Source: Aliarcobacter butzleri
GTDB lineage: Bacteria > Campylobacterota > Campylobacteria > Campylobacterales > Arcobacteraceae
NCBI GenBank assembly: GCA_012522985.1
Contig: JAAYJJ010000111.1
Location: 1 to 17,270, forward strand
DNA: 17,270 bases
Direction: 5' to 3'
A program made the translations under genes and the position numbers. Position 1 is the stretch's first letter, and each line of letters begins with the position of its first letter. Under the pieces are notes generated by a model, which worked only from the letters and a program-made list of their open reading frames with translations, was not told where the DNA came from and searched no databases. Below, piece after piece: positions 6,273-14,849 of the stretch.

Positions 6273-7849
6273 TCCAAAATCTCTTTAATATGTAGGTTTA
6301 GGGAAACATTCCCCCTAAACTCATTGATCCCCAAACTTGCTACAAAACTGCAACTATTTAGTTCACAATAATTTCTAGCCTCTTCACCAAAAAGTAAGGC
6401 TTCTAATGTTTCGTTTGATTCATTGTGGATTAAAAACTTTGTATGCTCTTTATTTTTGCCTATACCTATAACTTTTTGAATTTGTATATTTTTAAATAGA
6501 AAATGTGGTTTTTCATTGTCCAAACCATAAGGTTCAAACTGCTCTATTATATCAAAAAGTTCAAAATCTATCTCACTTAAAAGCATCTCTCCTATATAGT
6601 TTTTGGTACTGTTTTCTTCTATATCTAGTTTGGAGAAGTTATTATTTAAACTACTTTTAAACTTATCTAAACTATCTACACTTAGTGCAACTCCAGCAGC
6701 ACTTTTGTGTCCACCATAGTTAAGAAGAGTATCTTTACTTAAAGCAAGAAGCTTATATAAATCAATCTCTTCACTACTTCTAGCACTTCCTTTGATAATA
6801 TCATCTTTTTTTGTTAAAACAAATGCTGGTTTTTTAAACTTATCACTAAGTTTTGATGCAACAATCCCTAAAATACCCTCATTCCAATCTGCTTTATAAA
6901 CAACTATTACATTATCATTAACATTAACCAAATCAAGTGCCTCTTGATAAATAAGAAGTTGTAACTCTTTTCTTTGATTGTTTAGTTCTACTAGATCATT
7001 TAAATATTTATTTGCTTCAAATCTATTTTTACTAAGTAAGAATCTCAAAGAAACATGCGGATCATCAAGTCTTCCTGCACTATTTAGTAAGGGTGCAAGT
7101 AAAAATCCAATATCTTCACTATTGATTTTTGATTTATTGCACATAGATAAAAACTCTTGTAACGCAACTCTTTTAGAGCTTGATATATACTCTAAGCCTC
7201 TTTTAGTCATAGCAAAATTTAGCTCTCTCATAGGCATAATATCAGCGATAATAGCCAAAGAGAGTATATCAAGGAAAGATGCCATATTGATATCTATTTT
7301 TAACTCTGCTTTTATAGCTGCACATAAATACCAAGCAACTTGTGCCCCACATATGTTTTGGTAGGGAAAGTTACAATCATTTTGTTTTGGATTGACTATA
7401 GCATAAGCTTTTGGCAACGTAGCTGGGGGTGTATGATGATCTGTTATAATCAAATCAATACCTCTTTCATAACACATATTGGCCGCTTCATTGGCACTTA
7501 TACCATTATCAACTGTTATAACAACTTTTGTATCTTTGCTTAAAGAGTCTATGATTTTAGGACTTAGTCCATAACCATGTTCAAATCTATTTGGAATAAT
7601 ATACTCTATATTATAGCCCAAAAGTTCAAAAAACTCTACCATTATAGCAGTTGAGACTATACCATCCACATCATAATCACCAACTACAGCTATTTTTTCA
7701 CTATTTTCTATAGCCTTTACTACTCTAAGAGCAGCTTTTTGGATATCTTTAAATAGTGTTGGTGATGGCAAAGCCTTTAGTGAGTTGTATGAATCATTGA
7801 CAACTCTACTTGAAAGTATTTGATATAGTATCTCTTTATTTAGTAACAT
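6269..7849 (-). CDS. recJ: Single-stranded-DNA exonuclease RecJ
   Basis: A 526-residue DHH-family 5'-3' exonuclease acting on single-stranded DNA in recombination, mismatch and base-excision repair. Motif I, GDYDVDG, is at 57-63; DNG at 114-116; the name-giving DHH at 137-139; a further metal-binding aspartate in IADIMP at 203. The DHHA1 domain carries GGHKSAAG (379-386), and an OB-like C-terminal part (about 415-526) completes the usual architecture. All metal ligands expected for the family are present and the length is near normal. The ATG (7849-7847) directly abuts the pyrG stop TAG (7852-7850) as TAGATG, with no good Shine-Dalgarno, so translation probably depends on ribosomes finishing pyrG. 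The gene ends tail to tail with the 5865-6272 gene, sharing TTAA, and there is no room for a terminator between them. Confidence 0.95.
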   Translation of the reverse strand: MLLNKEILYQILSSRVVNDSYNSLKALPSPTLFKDIQKAALRVVKAIENSEKIAVVGDYDVDGIVSTAIMVEFFELLGYNIEYIIPNRFEHGYGLSPKIIDSLSKDTKVVITVDNGISANEAANMCYERGIDLIITDHHTPPATLPKAYAIVNPKQNDCNFPYQNICGAQVAWYLCAAIKAELKIDINMASFLDILSLAIIADIMPMRELNFAMTKRGLEYISSSKRVALQEFLSMCNKSKINSEDIGFLLAPLLNSAGRLDDPHVSLRFLLSKNRFEANKYLNDLVELNNQRKELQLLIYQEALDLVNVNDNVIVVYKADWNEGILGIVASKLSDKFKKPAFVLTKKDDIIKGSARSSEEIDLYKLLALSKDTLLNYGGHKSAAGVALSVDSLDKFKSSLNNNFSKLDIEENSTKNYIGEMLLSEIDFELFDIIEQFEPYGLDNEKPHFLFKNIQIQKVIGIGKNKEHTKFLIHNESNETLEALLFGEEARNYCELNSCSFVASLGINEFRGNVSLNLHIKEILD

Positions 7850-9478
7850 CTACTTTTTACTTTGTTTTATAAACTCTAAAATTATTGGATTTGGAGCTTG
7901 AAGTCTTGATGTAAATTCTGGATGAAACTGAACTCCTACAAACCAAGGATGATCTTTTAGTTCAACTGCTTCTATAAGTCCATTTGATTCACCACTTATT
8001 ATCATACCTGCTTGTTCTAAATCTTTTTTGTACTTTGGATTTGCTTCATATCTATGTCTATGTCTTTCATTGTATGTTTTTTCATTACCATAAGCAAGTT
8101 GGAGTTTTGAGCCTTTTTTTGGATTGAATGGATACTCTCCAAGTCTCATAGTACCACCCATAGGAGAGGTCATAGTACGAAGTTGTTTATTTCCACTTTG
8201 ATCTAAAAACTCATCTATCAAAAATATCATAGGCTCTTTTGTCTCTTTGTCAAACTCTACAGAGTTTGCATTTTGTAGCCCTAAGACATTTCTTCCAAAC
8301 TCTATAATAGCTAGTTGCATACCCAAACAAATACCCAAAAATGGGATATTGTTTTCTCTTGCATATTTAATAGCCTCTATTTTACCCTCTACTCCTCTAC
8401 TTCCAAAACCTCCAGCAACCAAAATACAATCAGAGTTTTGGATTAGTTCATTGGCACCTTGCTCTTCTATATCTTCAGAGTCACACCAATTTATAGTAAC
8501 TCTTGTATCAAGATGAGCTCCAGCGTGAACTAAAGCTTCTGTTAGAGATTTGTATGACTCTTTAAGATCTAGATATTTACCTACAAAAGCTACATTGATC
8601 TCATGTTTTGGAGCAATGATTTGTTTTACTAGATTGTCCCACTCATCCATATTTGGTACTAGCTTTTCATATCCAAAATGTCTTGCTATTGGTGTTAGGA
8701 TATCTTCTTTTAGAAAGTTGATTGGGATTTGATATATACTTTGTGCATCTCCTGCTTCTATAACAGAATCTTCTGGTACATCACAACTCATAGCAAGTTT
8801 TCTTTTAAGATCTTTTGGTAGTTTTTTCTCTGTTCTACATACAAGCATATGTGGAGTTACACCTATTCTTCTAAGCTCTTGGACTGAGTGTTGAGTTGGT
8901 TTAGTTTTTAGCTCACCAGCAGCTGAAAGATATGGTATTAAAGTAACATGTATAGACATTACTTGATTGGCTCCAAGCTCATGTCTTATCTCTCTAATTG
9001 CTTCCATAAAAGGTAGTCCTTCTATATCCCCAACTGTTCCACCAAGTTCTACTATCAAAAAGTCATGCCCAGCACCAGCAGCAAATATCCTATCTTTGAT
9101 CTCATCTACTACATGAGGGATAACTTGTATAGTCTTACCAAGATATCCGCCTTCACGCTCTCTTTTTAGAACTGATTGGTAAACTTGTCCTGTAGTAAAG
9201 TTGTTACTTCTTTTTAGGGTTGTATTTATAAATCTCTCATAGTGTCCTATATCAAGATCTGTTTCACCACCATCAGCTGTTACAAAAACCTCTCCATGCT
9301 CTAGCGGACTCATAGTCCCTGGATCAACATTTAGGTATGGATCTATTTTTAGCATACTTACATTGAAGCTTGATTGTTTTAAAAGTGTAGCTATAGAAGC
9401 TGAAGTTATCCCCTTACCAAGAGAACTTAACACCCCACCTGTTACAAATATATATTTTGTGGTCGTTTTATATGCCAT
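7850..9478 (-). CDS. pyrG: CTP synthase
   Basis: A 542-residue CTP synthase, which aminates UTP to CTP using ATP and glutamine, the last step of de novo pyrimidine nucleotide synthesis. The N-terminal synthetase domain has the P-loop-like [17 protein letters not shown] (13-29), the GGTVGDIEG loop (146-154) and the [19 protein letters not shown]-binding stretch (191-203). The C-terminal glutaminase domain (about 290-542) has the nucleophile loop GICLGMQ with C384 and FHPEF with H519 and E521. All catalytic residues and the length match the family. Start at 9478 follows AAGG with eight bases of spacing; an extended -10 box (9522-9530) fits a leader of about 37 bases. recJ begins immediately after the stop, so pyrG and recJ are co-transcribed. 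Confidence 0.98.
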   Translation of the reverse strand: MAYKTTTKYIFVTGGVLSSLGKGITSASIATLLKQSSFNVSMLKIDPYLNVDPGTMSPLEHGEVFVTADGGETDLDIGHYERFINTTLKRSNNFTTGQVYQSVLKREREGGYLGKTIQVIPHVVDEIKDRIFAAGAGHDFLIVELGGTVGDIEGLPFMEAIREIRHELGANQVMSIHVTLIPYLSAAGELKTKPTQHSVQELRRIGVTPHMLVCRTEKKLPKDLKRKLAMSCDVPEDSVIEAGDAQSIYQIPINFLKEDILTPIARHFGYEKLVPNMDEWDNLVKQIIAPKHEINVAFVGKYLDLKESYKSLTEALVHAGAHLDTRVTINWCDSEDIEEQGANELIQNSDCILVAGGFGSRGVEGKIEAIKYARENNIPFLGICLGMQLAIIEFGRNVLGLQNANSVEFDKETKEPMIFLIDEFLDQSGNKQLRTMTSPMGGTMRLGEYPFNPKKGSKLQLAYGNEKTYNERHRHRYEANPKYKKDLEQAGMIISGESNGLIEAVELKDHPWFVGVQFHPEFTSRLQAPNPIILEFIKQSKK

Positions 9479-9521
9479 ATTATATGCCTTATGATTGTAT
9501 ATTATTATATCTATTTGTGAG

Positions 9522-9530
9522 ATTTTACCA
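9522..9530 (-). promoter_or_regulatory. Putative pyrG-recJ promoter (extended -10)
   Basis: TGGTAAAAT on the minus strand (9530-9522) is an extended -10 box. Predicted start near 9515, leader of about 37 bases. The region upstream is T-rich, as in many Campylobacterota promoters, with no clear -35. It is separated from dps by the terminator at 9601-9633. Confidence 0.5.
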
Positions 9531-9600
9531 TAAGTTTAATAAGAATATGATTTGAGTAAAAAAAAGTATTAAAATATATGAAAAAAGATTATTTAAAAGC

Positions 9601-9633
9601 AACTTTGCTCCCAATATTATTGGGAACAAAGTT
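9601..9633 (-). terminator. Intrinsic terminator after dps
   Basis: A strong inverted repeat: AACTTTG (9601-9607) pairs with CAAAGTT (9627-9633); after one mismatch, TCCCAA (9609-9614) pairs with TTGGGA (9620-9625) around a five-base loop. On the minus strand it is followed by GCTTTTAAA and further T-rich sequence, and it starts 31 bases after the dps stop. On the plus strand no U-tract follows and no gene needs it, so it is assigned to dps. The U-tract is imperfect. Confidence 0.75.
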
Positions 9634-9663
9634 ATTATAGTATAAAATGCCTAATCAAAAAGA

Positions 9664-10104
9664 CTATCTAAGCATTGCTCCTAACATCCATAATGTTTTT
9701 TCTAAGTTTGCAATATTGTCTTGAGCAAAAGCTGAAGTTGTTGTATCTCCTTTGCTATCTGCTGACTCATCTATTTGTTTAAAAAGATCCAATAAATACT
9801 CATAATCTTTTACTATTGCTTCAACAATATATTTAGATCTAAAACTATTATTCTCTTCTTCTTTGATTTTTGAAGCACCTAAAACTTGAGCTAACGTTAC
9901 ATATGGTGTTCCACCAAGTTGTATAACTCTTTCAGCTGCATCATCAAAAAGAGTTGCCATACTATTGTACATCTCTTCTGTTTGATTGTGTACTGGGAAA
10001 AAATCCATTCCTTCAACGTTCCAATGATAGTTATGAAATTTTACAAACAAAACTTGTGCATCTGCTTGAAGCTGTTTTAATAATTCTACTGTTTTACTCA
10101 TCAT
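9664..10104 (-). CDS. dps: Dps-family ferritin-like protein
   Basis: A 146-residue member of the Dps/NAP family, which forms twelve-subunit shells that oxidise and store iron using hydrogen peroxide, protecting DNA. The intersubunit ferroxidase ligands are all present with correct spacing: H27 (in NYHWNVEG), H39 (FFPVHNQ), D54 and E58 (LFDDAAERV). The four-helix core and normal length support function; the N-terminus is short, without the lysine-rich tail used for DNA binding in E. coli Dps, as in many Campylobacterota homologues. AAGGA is followed by two adjacent ATGs (10104 and 10101); the second has better spacing, so the protein may be 145 residues. It has its own putative -10 (10131-10136) and a terminator at 9601-9633, so it is probably transcribed alone. 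No clear Fur or PerR box was recognised. Confidence 0.95.
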   Translation of the reverse strand: MMSKTVELLKQLQADAQVLFVKFHNYHWNVEGMDFFPVHNQTEEMYNSMATLFDDAAERVIQLGGTPYVTLAQVLGASKIKEEENNSFRSKYIVEAIVKDYEYLLDLFKQIDESADSKGDTTTSAFAQDNIANLEKTLWMLGAMLR

Positions 10105-10130
10105 AAATCCTTTTTAATTTGATAATAAAC

Positions 10131-10136
10131 ATTGTA
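10131..10136 (-). promoter_or_regulatory. Putative dps promoter (-10 box)
   Basis: TACAAT on the minus strand (10136-10131) lies 27 bases before the dps ATG, with TTTACT as a possible -35 at 16-base spacing. Predicted start near 10124. This gives dps its own transcription despite the short distance from motB. Confidence 0.45.
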
Positions 10137-10165
10137 AACTAATATAACTTAAAGTAAATTAAAGT

Positions 10166-10918
10166 TTATTTTGTAATTGTTTTATTTTCAAATAGCTCTT
10201 CTATATTGATCATATCACTTTTAAGCTCTTGTTTTTGGGTGTTAAATTCAAATTCAACTTTTGCCAAACCTGATTTGTTAAAAGCATATGCACTAGAGAC
10301 TACTCTATCTTTTGGTATTTTTAACTTAATTAGCTCTCTTGCTACATTGTTTGCTCTTGCACTTGAGAGATCTATAGTATCTTTATATGGTGAAAGAGTT
10401 GAGATTTCTGAATTTAGGGCATAGCCTTTTACAGTTACCACGGTATCTGGTGGCATATTGTTAATAATTTGAGCTACTTTTTGGATAAACTTAACACCCT
10501 CTACTCCTTTAATAACAGCCTCTCCTTGAACAAAAAGCAAATCTGCTGGTATATCCATAGTAACACCCTCACTTACAGCATCAAGATTTCCTCTTTCTTT
10601 AGATAACTCATCTAGTGCATCTTGGATCTCCTCTTGTGTCATCCCTTCTAGACTATTTTCTTCAAGAGCTCCTTCTTCTGTATCATCTTTTGATGCTTTG
10701 TCATGAGATCTTTTACCCTCTATTAGCTCTTTAAGTGAAGGAAAATTATATATCTTTAAAAACTCCTCTTTTAGGGCTTTTTGGTTTTCTACATTAACAG
10801 ATGCTATTGCATAAAGAGCAATAAAAAGTGCTAATAAAAGACTTAAAAAATCAGCATAAGGAACAGCCCATTTTTCACCTGCTGGACATTCACATTTAAA
10901 CTTCTTTTTTTTTGCCAT
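10166..10918 (-). CDS. motB: Flagellar stator protein MotB
   Basis: A 250-residue MotB-type stator subunit. A short cytoplasmic N-terminus rich in lysine (MAKKKKFK) leads to a single membrane helix (about 18-40) carrying the invariant proton-binding aspartate, D23, in VPYADFLSLLLALF. A variable acidic linker or plug (about 45-115) follows, then an OmpA-like peptidoglycan-binding domain (about 120-228) with DLSSARANNV (183-192), the conserved D and R of the binding site. With MotA it forms the ion channel that anchors to the cell wall and turns the flagellum. The last conserved OmpA segment is degenerate (LAKVEFEF in place of NRRVEI). The region past 228 has no domain I recognise. It lies 12 bases after motA in the same operon. 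Its start follows AAAGG at about nine bases. Confidence 0.9.
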   Translation of the reverse strand: MAKKKKFKCECPAGEKWAVPYADFLSLLLALFIALYAIASVNVENQKALKEEFLKIYNFPSLKELIEGKRSHDKASKDDTEEGALEENSLEGMTQEEIQDALDELSKERGNLDAVSEGVTMDIPADLLFVQGEAVIKGVEGVKFIQKVAQIINNMPPDTVVTVKGYALNSEISTLSPYKDTIDLSSARANNVARELIKLKIPKDRVVSSAYAFNKSGLAKVEFEFNTQKQELKSDMINIEELFENKTITK

Positions 10919-10930
10919 AATACAAGCCTT

Positions 10931-11677
10931 TTACATAATTGTTATCATATTTTTTAATTTCATCTCCAAAATCCCTGGAGACTCACCTCTTGCTATACCT
11001 TTTGCACCTTCTAATATGATAAGTTTATCTTTAATAAGAAATCTTGCTTTTGCTTTCATTTTATTGCCCCAAGGTCCCAAAAACATATAAGCTCCTGCAA
11101 TACCAGTAACCGTAGCAGTAAAAGCCCCTGCAATTCCTGCTGCCATTTCTGCTGGATTGTCTAGTTTTTGTAATGCCAAAATAAGCCCCAATACCGCACC
11201 AATAAGACCTATAACTGGACAATTTTCACCAGCTAGTAGCCAATAATGTGACGCACCATGGTAGTAGTGATCAGTTTCTTCTATAATAGGCTCTAAAAAC
11301 TCCTCTATTTGCTCCTCTTTAGTCCCATCAACAACCATACTCATAGCCTCTTTAAAAAACCTATCATCTATAGCTAAGACTTCTTGCTCTATAGCTAAAA
11401 CGCCATCTTTTTTAACAATAATAGCATATCTCATAATATCTTCTATTCTTTTATCAAAATCAACAGGTGATTTTAAAAAAATCATTTTAAACTCACTAAA
11501 AGCTGCTTTTAAAGCTGTTATTTCAGTAGCTGTTGCAGCAGAAAACATAGCTGTTGGAATAACTATAATAATAGAACTAAGGTGTATTATATGTAAAGGG
11601 TTTCCACCTTCTAAAATATCTCCTATAGAGATAGACATAACCGCACCTATCATACCTATTAATACTGATAAATCCAT
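10931..11677 (-). CDS. motA: Flagellar stator protein MotA
   Basis: A 248-residue MotA with the usual four membrane helices (about 3-20, 30-50, 152-172, 183-203) and a large cytoplasmic loop (60-145). The loop holds KKDGVLAIE (89-97), whose basic and acidic residues correspond to those that contact FliG of the rotor. The last two helices contain CPVIGLIGAVLG (153-164), with P154, and FLGPWGNK (199-206), with P202, at the prolines needed for torque generation. The opening MDLSVLIGMIG and the GDILEGGNPLHIIHLSS stretch are typical of Campylobacterota MotA. Start at 11677 follows AAGGAG with eight bases. It lies 18 bases after the DUF475 gene and 12 bases before motB. Proton versus sodium use cannot be decided from sequence alone. 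Confidence 0.95.
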   Translation of the reverse strand: MDLSVLIGMIGAVMSISIGDILEGGNPLHIIHLSSIIIVIPTAMFSAATATEITALKAAFSEFKMIFLKSPVDFDKRIEDIMRYAIIVKKDGVLAIEQEVLAIDDRFFKEAMSMVVDGTKEEQIEEFLEPIIEETDHYYHGASHYWLLAGENCPVIGLIGAVLGLILALQKLDNPAEMAAGIAGAFTATVTGIAGAYMFLGPWGNKMKAKARFLIKDKLIILEGAKGIARGESPGILEMKLKNMITIM

Positions 11678-11695
11678 AACTCTTTCTCCTTTATA

Positions 11696-12766
11696 TTATT
11701 GTTGCTGATTATCTAAAATAAACTCTCGATTTTTATAAATAGAGTGAACAAAGGCCAATGCTATAGGCACTATAGCAAATGTAGTTATAAGCATAGCAGG
11801 TAAATGATAAAATATTTGAATAATCATAGTCAATGCCAAAAGTCCTATAGACCACATAGCTCCATGCTCTAAATAGATATATTTTGCAACTACATCTCTT
11901 TCTACCATTAAGATTGTAAGGGATCTTACCGCCATAGCTCCAATACCTAATCCTAACATAATAATAACTATATTTTGAGTTACAGCAAATGCTCCAAGTA
12001 CACCATCAAGTGAAAATGACATATCTATAACTTCAAGATAAATAAATGAGACTATTCCTCCACTTAACTTTGTAACATCTCCTACTTCTTGTTTTTCATC
12101 TTGTTCTAAAAAGCCTTTTAAAAACTCTATAAGATAAAATATAATCATACCTATTAGCATAGGAGCTAGGATCTCTATTTTATTTATAGTTACAAGCTCT
12201 TTGCCTATCGTGATTTCAGCAGGGGCAATATATGTAATAAAAAGCATTACAAAGAGTATAAAAATCATCTTAACATTGCCTCTTTTTGAGATCTTTGATG
12301 CAAACTCTTCTATGGTTCTTATCCAATGAACATCTTTATTTTCATCAAAAATAAACTTTAAAAAAAGCATCAATAAAAACATCCCACCAAAAGACATAAT
12401 AACATGATGATAGCTTTGTATTATTTTTTCATATTCATCAGGCTTTGTAATAGCTAGGTTAAATGAATCAATAAGTCCTAAAGAGGTAGAAAAATAGACT
12501 ATTAATACAGGAAATATAAATCTAACCCCAAAAACGGCTATAACCATACCCCATATAAGAAATCTTCTTCTCCAAACAGCAGCCATAGTAACCAAAATAG
12601 TAGCATTTACAACTGCATTATCAAATGACAAAGATAGCTCAAGCATAGATAGTATAGTACCTTGGTATAGTGCAAATATACCACCATAAAGATATAGCAA
12701 TACACTTGCAGCTAACCAGACACCAAAAAAACCATAAAAATAAGAAATTGTAGATTTCTTAGACAT
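11696..12766 (-). CDS. DUF475 / TerC-like integral membrane protein
   Basis: A 356-residue polytopic membrane protein of the DUF475 family, related to TerC. Two internally similar acidic motifs sit in membrane helices: LELSLSFDNAVVNA (42-55), with E43, D49 and N50, and YLEVIDMSFSLDGVLGAF (243-260), with E245, D248 and D254. These match the E-x-x-LSxDN signature of TerC relatives, some of which are linked to manganese or other metal export; the substrate of DUF475 proteins is not known to me. Eight or nine hydrophobic helices are visible, with a charged cytoplasmic loop at 140-165. Length is typical. Start at 12766 follows AAGGGG at seven bases. It is 18 bases upstream of motA, so it is likely co-transcribed with the flagellar stator genes, an association that may be functional or only positional. 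Confidence 0.85.
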   Translation of the reverse strand: MSKKSTISYFYGFFGVWLAASVLLYLYGGIFALYQGTILSMLELSLSFDNAVVNATILVTMAAVWRRRFLIWGMVIAVFGVRFIFPVLIVYFSTSLGLIDSFNLAITKPDEYEKIIQSYHHVIMSFGGMFLLMLFLKFIFDENKDVHWIRTIEEFASKISKRGNVKMIFILFVMLFITYIAPAEITIGKELVTINKIEILAPMLIGMIIFYLIEFLKGFLEQDEKQEVGDVTKLSGGIVSFIYLEVIDMSFSLDGVLGAFAVTQNIVIIMLGLGIGAMAVRSLTILMVERDVVAKYIYLEHGAMWSIGLLALTMIIQIFYHLPAMLITTFAIVPIALAFVHSIYKNREFILDNQQQ

Positions 12767-12795
12767 TAAAATACCCCTTTATAAAGATTTATGAT

Positions 12796-12801
12796 ATTTT
12801 A
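12796..12801 (-). promoter_or_regulatory. Putative promoter for DUF475-motAB
   Basis: TAAAAT on the minus strand (12801-12796), in the context CTATAGTAAAAT-like AT-rich sequence, lies about 30 bases before the ATG at 12766. The 73-base gap after the biotin carboxylase gene otherwise holds nothing recognisable. Confidence 0.35.
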
Positions 12802-12839
12802 CTATAATTTAACCAAAAATATACATCTTTTACTTTATA

Positions 12840-14300
12840 TTAGTATCTTGTAATAATTTTATTAAGCTTTAATCTTTCTATAAATCTCTTTATACCAGAC
12901 ATTTTAGCCTCTTCTTCTTCTTTAATAGATTTTTCTCCTTTTAGGTTGAAAATATCCATTTTTTTATCAAGATAGCTAGTATTAAAAAATCCATTTATAA
13001 AATCTTGATCTCTTACTATCTCTCTATGAAGTGATATATTTGTAGCAAACCCTTCTATATAAAACTCATCTAAGGCTCTTTTTGCTTTTTTTACAGCTCC
13101 TTCCCAATCTAATGATGATACTATAAGTTTACCTATCATAGAGTCATAATTTGATGGAACCTTATATCCTGCATAAACACTAGTATCAAGCCTAACCCCC
13201 GGTCCTCCAGGAGTAAGATAGTTTGTAATAACTCCTGCTGTTGGCATAAAGTTATTTTGAGGATTTTCTGCATTTATTCTAAACTCTATAGCATAACCTC
13301 TAAATACTATCTCTTCTTGTAAAAAGTGTAGTTTATCGCCTTCAGCTATTTCAATCATTCTTTGAATAATATCAACACCTGTTATAATCTCAGTTACTGG
13401 ATGTTCAACTTGAACTCTTGTATTCATCTCTATAAAATAGATATTATTCTCTCTATCTACTAAAAACTCAACAGTTCCTACACTCTCATAACCTAACTTT
13501 ATCATAGCCTTTTTGGCAATTCTTAATAACTCTTTTCTAGTATCAGGATGAAGTCTTGGAGATGGAGCTATTTCTATTACTTTTTGATGTCTTCTTTGGA
13601 TAGAACAATCTCTTTCACCCAAATGTAGTACATTGCCATATTTATCTGCAATAATTTGGATCTCTATATGTCTTGGATGTTCAACATATTTTTCTATAAA
13701 TACTTCACCTTTGCCAAAATATTTTTGGGCTTCATTTGTAGCAGCATCAAAAAGTTCATTAAATTCACTCTCTTTTCGTACGATTCTCATACCTCGTCCG
13801 CCACCACCAAAAGCAGCTTTTATAATAATAGGAAAGCCTATTTTTTTTGCAATCATAGCTCCTAGTGCTTTATCTACTATAGGCTCATCTGTACCTTCTA
13901 ATACAGGAACACCTACTTGCTTCATAGCTACTTTAGATGCCATTTTATCTCCAAAAAGTGCTATATGCTCTGCTTTTGGACCAATAAATATAATACCATT
14001 TGCCTCACAAGCTTTTGCAAACTCTGCATTTTCACTTAAAAAACCATATCCTGGATGTATAGCATCACAAGATGCTTTTTTTGCTAAGGCTATAATAGGT
14101 TCATAATCAAGATAGGCTTTTAGCGGATCTCCCATCATAGGGTAGCACTCATCTGCTTTTCTTATCCATACACCTTCAGTATCAACCTCAGAAAATATAG
14201 CAACACTTTGAATATCAAGCTCTTTACAAGCTCTTATTATCCTAAGTGCAATTTCACCACGATTTGCTATTAGGATTTTTGAAATTTTCTTTTTTACCAT
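12840..14300 (-). CDS. accC: Biotin carboxylase (AccC / PycA / CfiB type)
   Basis: A 486-residue biotin carboxylase, which carboxylates the biotin of a carrier protein with ATP and bicarbonate. The N-terminal domain opens KILIANRGEIALRIIRAC (8-25); the ATP-grasp domain has the glycine loop GGGGRGMR (165-172), HIEIQIIAD (211-219), GERDCSIQRRHQK with C232 and K240, E278, and IEMNTRVQVEH with E291, N293 and R295. Everything needed for catalysis is present. I choose the ATG at 14300, preceded by AAGGAG at five bases; a nine-codon in-frame extension to a TTG at 14327 has no ribosome site. AccC is usually about 450 residues; the charged tail after about 450 (KGEKSIKEEEEAKMSG...) and RKADECYPMMGDPLKAYLDY (47-66) point to the separate-subunit pyruvate carboxylase A or 2-oxoglutarate carboxylase small-subunit type. 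No carrier or transferase partner is in the window, so the symbol is provisional. Confidence 0.85.
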   Translation of the reverse strand: MVKKKISKILIANRGEIALRIIRACKELDIQSVAIFSEVDTEGVWIRKADECYPMMGDPLKAYLDYEPIIALAKKASCDAIHPGYGFLSENAEFAKACEANGIIFIGPKAEHIALFGDKMASKVAMKQVGVPVLEGTDEPIVDKALGAMIAKKIGFPIIIKAAFGGGGRGMRIVRKESEFNELFDAATNEAQKYFGKGEVFIEKYVEHPRHIEIQIIADKYGNVLHLGERDCSIQRRHQKVIEIAPSPRLHPDTRKELLRIAKKAMIKLGYESVGTVEFLVDRENNIYFIEMNTRVQVEHPVTEIITGVDIIQRMIEIAEGDKLHFLQEEIVFRGYAIEFRINAENPQNNFMPTAGVITNYLTPGGPGVRLDTSVYAGYKVPSNYDSMIGKLIVSSLDWEGAVKKAKRALDEFYIEGFATNISLHREIVRDQDFINGFFNTSYLDKKMDIFNLKGEKSIKEEEEAKMSGIKRFIERLKLNKIITRY

Positions 14301-14341
14301 AAAAACTCCTTTTTCGGTTTGTCCCAAGTGGGTTTAATGAC

Positions 14342-14347
14342 ATTTTA
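14342..14347 (-). promoter_or_regulatory. Putative biotin carboxylase promoter
   Basis: CTATAAAATG on the minus strand gives a -10 box (TAAAAT, 14347-14342), predicting a start near 14335 and a leader of about 35 bases. The leader includes a very short inverted repeat (CCCAAGTGGG, 14323-14332). The rest of the gap to 14471 holds only AT-rich sequence with short TTTTATAG repeats. Confidence 0.4.
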
Positions 14348-14471
14348 TAGTAAAAAAAAGTTTAATTCTCTATATTTAATGCTTCTTTTGTTATCTAATT
14401 TTGCTTTTTTTATAGTTTGATTTTGTGCATATTGTTATCTATTATTGCTATTATATAGATTTTATAGCTTT

Positions 14472-14843
14472 TTATAGTAAAAGTTCTATTAAGCAAACAA
14501 GCCAAACAACTATACAATTAACAATACTTAAAAAGACTATTGCACTTCCTACATCTTTGGCTTTTTTTGCCATAGGATGATATTCAAGTGTTACTAAATC
14601 AACCACTCGTTCTATAGCACTATTGATTGCTTCAGCTACAAGTATAGCCATAAAGGAAAGATACATAAGTAGTTTATAGATAGTAGAGATATCCAAAACC
14701 AATACAATAGGCTAAAGCAAAAGAGCCAAAATAAGCTCAATCTTAAAAGAGGATTCATTTTGGACTATATCTTTTAAACCATTTAGGGCATAAGTACTGT
14801 TTTTAAAAAAGTTATATTTTGGTTGATTTCTTATATTTTTCAT
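14472..14843 (-). pseudogene. dgkA: Diacylglycerol kinase DgkA, interrupted by in-frame TAG
   Basis: Read from the ATG at 14843, one frame encodes a 123-codon DgkA, the usual family length, broken only by TAG at 14714-14712 (codon 44). Before it: MKNIRNQPKYNFFKN (1-15), YALNGLKDI and NESSFKIEL (30-38). After it: the second and third membrane helices with the active-site run EAINSAIERVVDL and KKAKDVGSA, whose Glu, Asn, Glu, Lys and Asp match the catalytic residues of the small integral-membrane kinase. The enzyme phosphorylates diacylglycerol to phosphatidate at the inner membrane. Nothing else is decayed, so the stop is recent, a sequencing error, or read through. The part after the stop (76 residues from a TTG at 14702, no ribosome site) would lack the N-terminal amphipathic helix and the first membrane helix. 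TAG is an ordinary stop here (used by pyrG), so reassignment is unlikely. Confidence 0.85.
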
Positions 14844-14849
14844 AAATGC

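Noticed and set aside
6978..7543. Plus-strand open frames opposite recJ
   Set aside because: They lie inside a fully motif-complete recJ and have no protein-family features.
13633..14106. 157-codon open frame on the plus strand
   Set aside because: It is antisense to the conserved biotin carboxylase core, has no family resemblance, and reflects the low-GC codon use of the true gene.
14301..14327. N-terminal extension of the biotin carboxylase from a TTG at 14327
   Set aside because: It has no ribosome site, adds nine residues absent from the family, and contains the AAGGAG that serves the ATG at 14300.
14323..14332. CCCAAGTGGG as a terminator or operator
   Set aside because: A 4-bp stem with a 2-base loop is too small to fold stably and no U-tract follows.
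14343..14483. Repeated TTTTATAGTAAAA as a mobile-element footprint
   Set aside because: The repeats are short, AT-rich and one lies within dgkA coding sequence; they fit base composition and -10-like sequence.
14472..14702. Independent 76-residue membrane protein starting at TTG 14702
   Set aside because: It is in frame with the upstream dgkA start across one TAG, has no ribosome site, and is the C-terminal part of DgkA.
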